From NCBI GenBank assembly GCA_937996705.1, contig CALKUQ010000044.1, positions 1 to 7,052 on the forward strand: a stretch of DNA of 7,052 nucleotides. The letters are read 5' to 3'. Positions 6,127 to 7,052 of the stretch are shown piece by piece. Position numbers and translations under genes: made by a program. The notes beneath the pieces were generated by a model. That model did not search any database. It worked only from the letters and a program-made list of their open reading frames with translations, and was not told the DNA's origin. Numbering within the stretch: position 1 is the stretch's first letter; every line of letters begins with the position of its first letter. The stretch is from an uncultured Chlamydiae bacterium. GTDB taxonomy: Bacteria > Chlamydiota > Chlamydiia > Chlamydiales > 2-12-FULL-49-11.

Positions 6127-6785
6127 TAACACAGAAACTAATAACTAAGAATAGACCTTTCAGAAAGCTTAAAGAACTACGAGGTATTGTAATTCACTGG
6201 ACAGCTAATACACGTAAAGGTGCTAATTCTCAAGCTCACTATCTTTACTTTAATAACGCCAATAGGTCTGCATCTGCTCATTATTTTGTAGATGATAAGT
6301 CTATACTACAGTTGATTCCAGATGACGAAGTAGCATGGCATGTAGGTGACAGCATTAAGTTAGCTAATTTACCAATTAGAGCTAAGTACGTACCTAAAGG
6401 AGACAATCCTAACAATTACTTCATTGGTATTGAGATGTGTGTGAATGAAGATGCTGATCAGCAGAAGGTAATTGATAGTACAGTACGTCTTGTTACTGAT
6501 CTGATGTTGAAGTACAAGCTAACTAAAGATCAAGTCGTACGTCACTATGACATTACAGGTAAGGATTGTCCTAAGATGTTTGTACCACTTGTCATTAACG
6601 GTGTCAAGTTAGAACATGCTTGGTTAGCTTTTAAAGATAAATTACCTATTACACCTGAGCCAATTGTAATGTCTTCTGCTAGGTCATTGGATGTAGCTAC
6701 TGAACCACAAGAAACTAAATTAACTACATGGGAACTGTTATTACTGAGTCTGCACCAAATCTTAGCCTTTATACAGCGGATGTAG
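6120..6785 (+). CDS. N-acetylmuramoyl-L-alanine amidase, phage endolysin (Amidase_2 / T7 lysozyme-like)
   Basis: A 221-residue zinc amidase of the Amidase_2/PGRP fold, predicted to cut the MurNAc-L-Ala bond of peptidoglycan at phage lysis. Zinc ligands fit the T7 lysozyme pattern: His26 (IVIHW), His142 (RHYD) and Cys150, with Lys148 six residues after His142, exactly the T7 spacing (122/128/130). SAHYFVDD (His54/Tyr55), AWHVGD (His74) and FIGIEMC (Glu105) are the other family blocks. The domain fills about residues 20-160. The tail ends in a hydrophobic stretch (WELLLLSLHQILAFI, about 204-218) that could be a membrane-associated helix or simply reflect overlap with the next gene. There is no signal peptide, so a holin would be needed for export. 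The start codon as written is TTG; I infer that the original ATG lost its first base at the junction, so no native RBS is visible. The host is unknown. Confidence 0.88.
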   Translation: MNLTQKLITKNRPFRKLKELRGIVIHWTANTRKGANSQAHYLYFNNANRSASAHYFVDDKSILQLIPDDEVAWHVGDSIKLANLPIRAKYVPKGDNPNNYFIGIEMCVNEDADQQKVIDSTVRLVTDLMLKYKLTKDQVVRHYDITGKDCPKMFVPLVINGVKLEHAWLAFKDKLPITPEPIVMSSARSLDVATEPQETKLTTWELLLLSLHQILAFIQRM

Positions 6786-7052
6786 ATTGGATTAAGATTG
6801 AGCATTTGAAAGGTGTACTCTCACAGTTTGAACCTGTACACTTACATCCTGATGATCCTCAATATAAAGTTCAGTGGAATGGTCTGCGTACTAAGTTGGT
6901 GGATGGAATTTTCTTTCCTCAGTTTGGTAAATTGAGGTATGTTCCTGGTAGACTTGGTTATTATGCTAAGTTCTGTACAATTGTAGATACACAAGACAAG
7001 GTACGTTACGAGATTACTCCTGGTATCAGAGACTTGGAATGGCATTTTGCTT
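6728..7052 (+). CDS. Unidentified phage protein, N-terminal 108 residues (runs off the window)
   Basis: ATG at 6728 opens a frame with no stop to the window end, beginning MGTVITESAPNLSLYTADVD. It overlaps the amidase 3' end by 58 bp in another frame. The frame is closed by a TAA at 6716-6718, so 6728 is the first possible ATG. The purine stretch AAGAAA about 12 nt upstream is a weak RBS at best. The protein is charged and soluble-looking, with Trp, Tyr and His spread through it (DWIKIEH, HPDDPQYKVQWNG, RLGYYAKFC, RDLEWHFA), and has no signal peptide or membrane segment. I do not recognise the family. Its position after an endolysin fits a lysis, structural or packaging gene, but nothing in the sequence decides. 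The strand and codon pattern match the amidase, so it belongs to the same phage segment. Confidence 0.7.
   Translation, partial: MGTVITESAPNLSLYTADVDWIKIEHLKGVLSQFEPVHLHPDDPQYKVQWNGLRTKLVDGIFFPQFGKLRYVPGRLGYYAKFCTIVDTQDKVRYEITPGIRDLEWHFA

Noticed and set aside
6545..7045. Minus-strand frames of 86 and 67 codons (6545-6805, 6842-7045)
   Set aside because: They are antisense to the amidase and the downstream phage gene, whose protein motifs or long open frame make the plus strand the coding one.
6120..7052. Plastid-encoded peptidoglycan amidase, possibly linked to plastid division
   Set aside because: The gene begins exactly at a breakpoint, is followed by an overlapping phage-style ORF, and displaces the expected trnA/trnI/16S. 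Its T7-lysozyme spacing fits an endolysin. No plastid regulatory sequence precedes it.

Overview
The window does not read as one continuous genome. It looks like three pieces of DNA joined at two abrupt boundaries. (A) Bases 1 to about 745 look like a Flavobacteriia/Bacteroidota chromosome: the 3' part of one gene and the 5' part of a tandem paralogue, both on the minus strand, encoding secreted 'carboxypeptidase-like regulatory domain' proteins. (B) About 745 to 6124 is plastid DNA of a green alga, most likely chlamydomonadalean. It carries 23S rRNA, 5S rRNA and psbA in that order, all on the minus strand, the order known from the Chlamydomonas reinhardtii inverted repeat. The spacers and introns are AT-rich and full of short palindromes. 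(C) About 6121 to 7052 looks like bacteriophage DNA on the plus strand: a T7-lysozyme-type N-acetylmuramoyl-L-alanine amidase and an overlapping unidentified gene that runs off the window.

Plastid block, read on the minus strand: a full-length 23S gene (about 6124-3216) with both the I-CeuI and I-CreI intron sites uninterrupted; a 124-nt spacer holding a perfect 28-bp hairpin; 5S rRNA (about 3091-2972); a 582-nt palindrome-rich intergenic region ending in a psbA 5' leader with a distant GGAG; psbA exon 1 (codons 1-60); a 636-nt group I intron with recognisable P, Q, R and S boxes; psbA exon 2 (to codon 175); and the first part of a second group I intron. That second intron encodes a GIY-YIG/NUMOD3 homing endonuclease in frame with the upstream exon. 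The rest of psbA (codons 176 onward) and the 3' half of this intron are missing, because flavobacterial sequence begins at about 745.

At the other end the plastid block stops at the predicted 5' end of 23S, where trnA, trnI and 16S would be expected. The phage amidase begins there, with its ATG apparently turned into TTG across a TGAA overlap. I find no coherent new system. The 397-codon D1/endonuclease/flavobacterial frame and the 23S/amidase adjacency are best explained as a chimeric assembly or library artefact from an alga-plus-bacteria-plus-phage sample. The points of real biological interest are inside the plastid block: the exon-fused endonuclease, the long spacer hairpin, the palindrome family and the empty homing sites.
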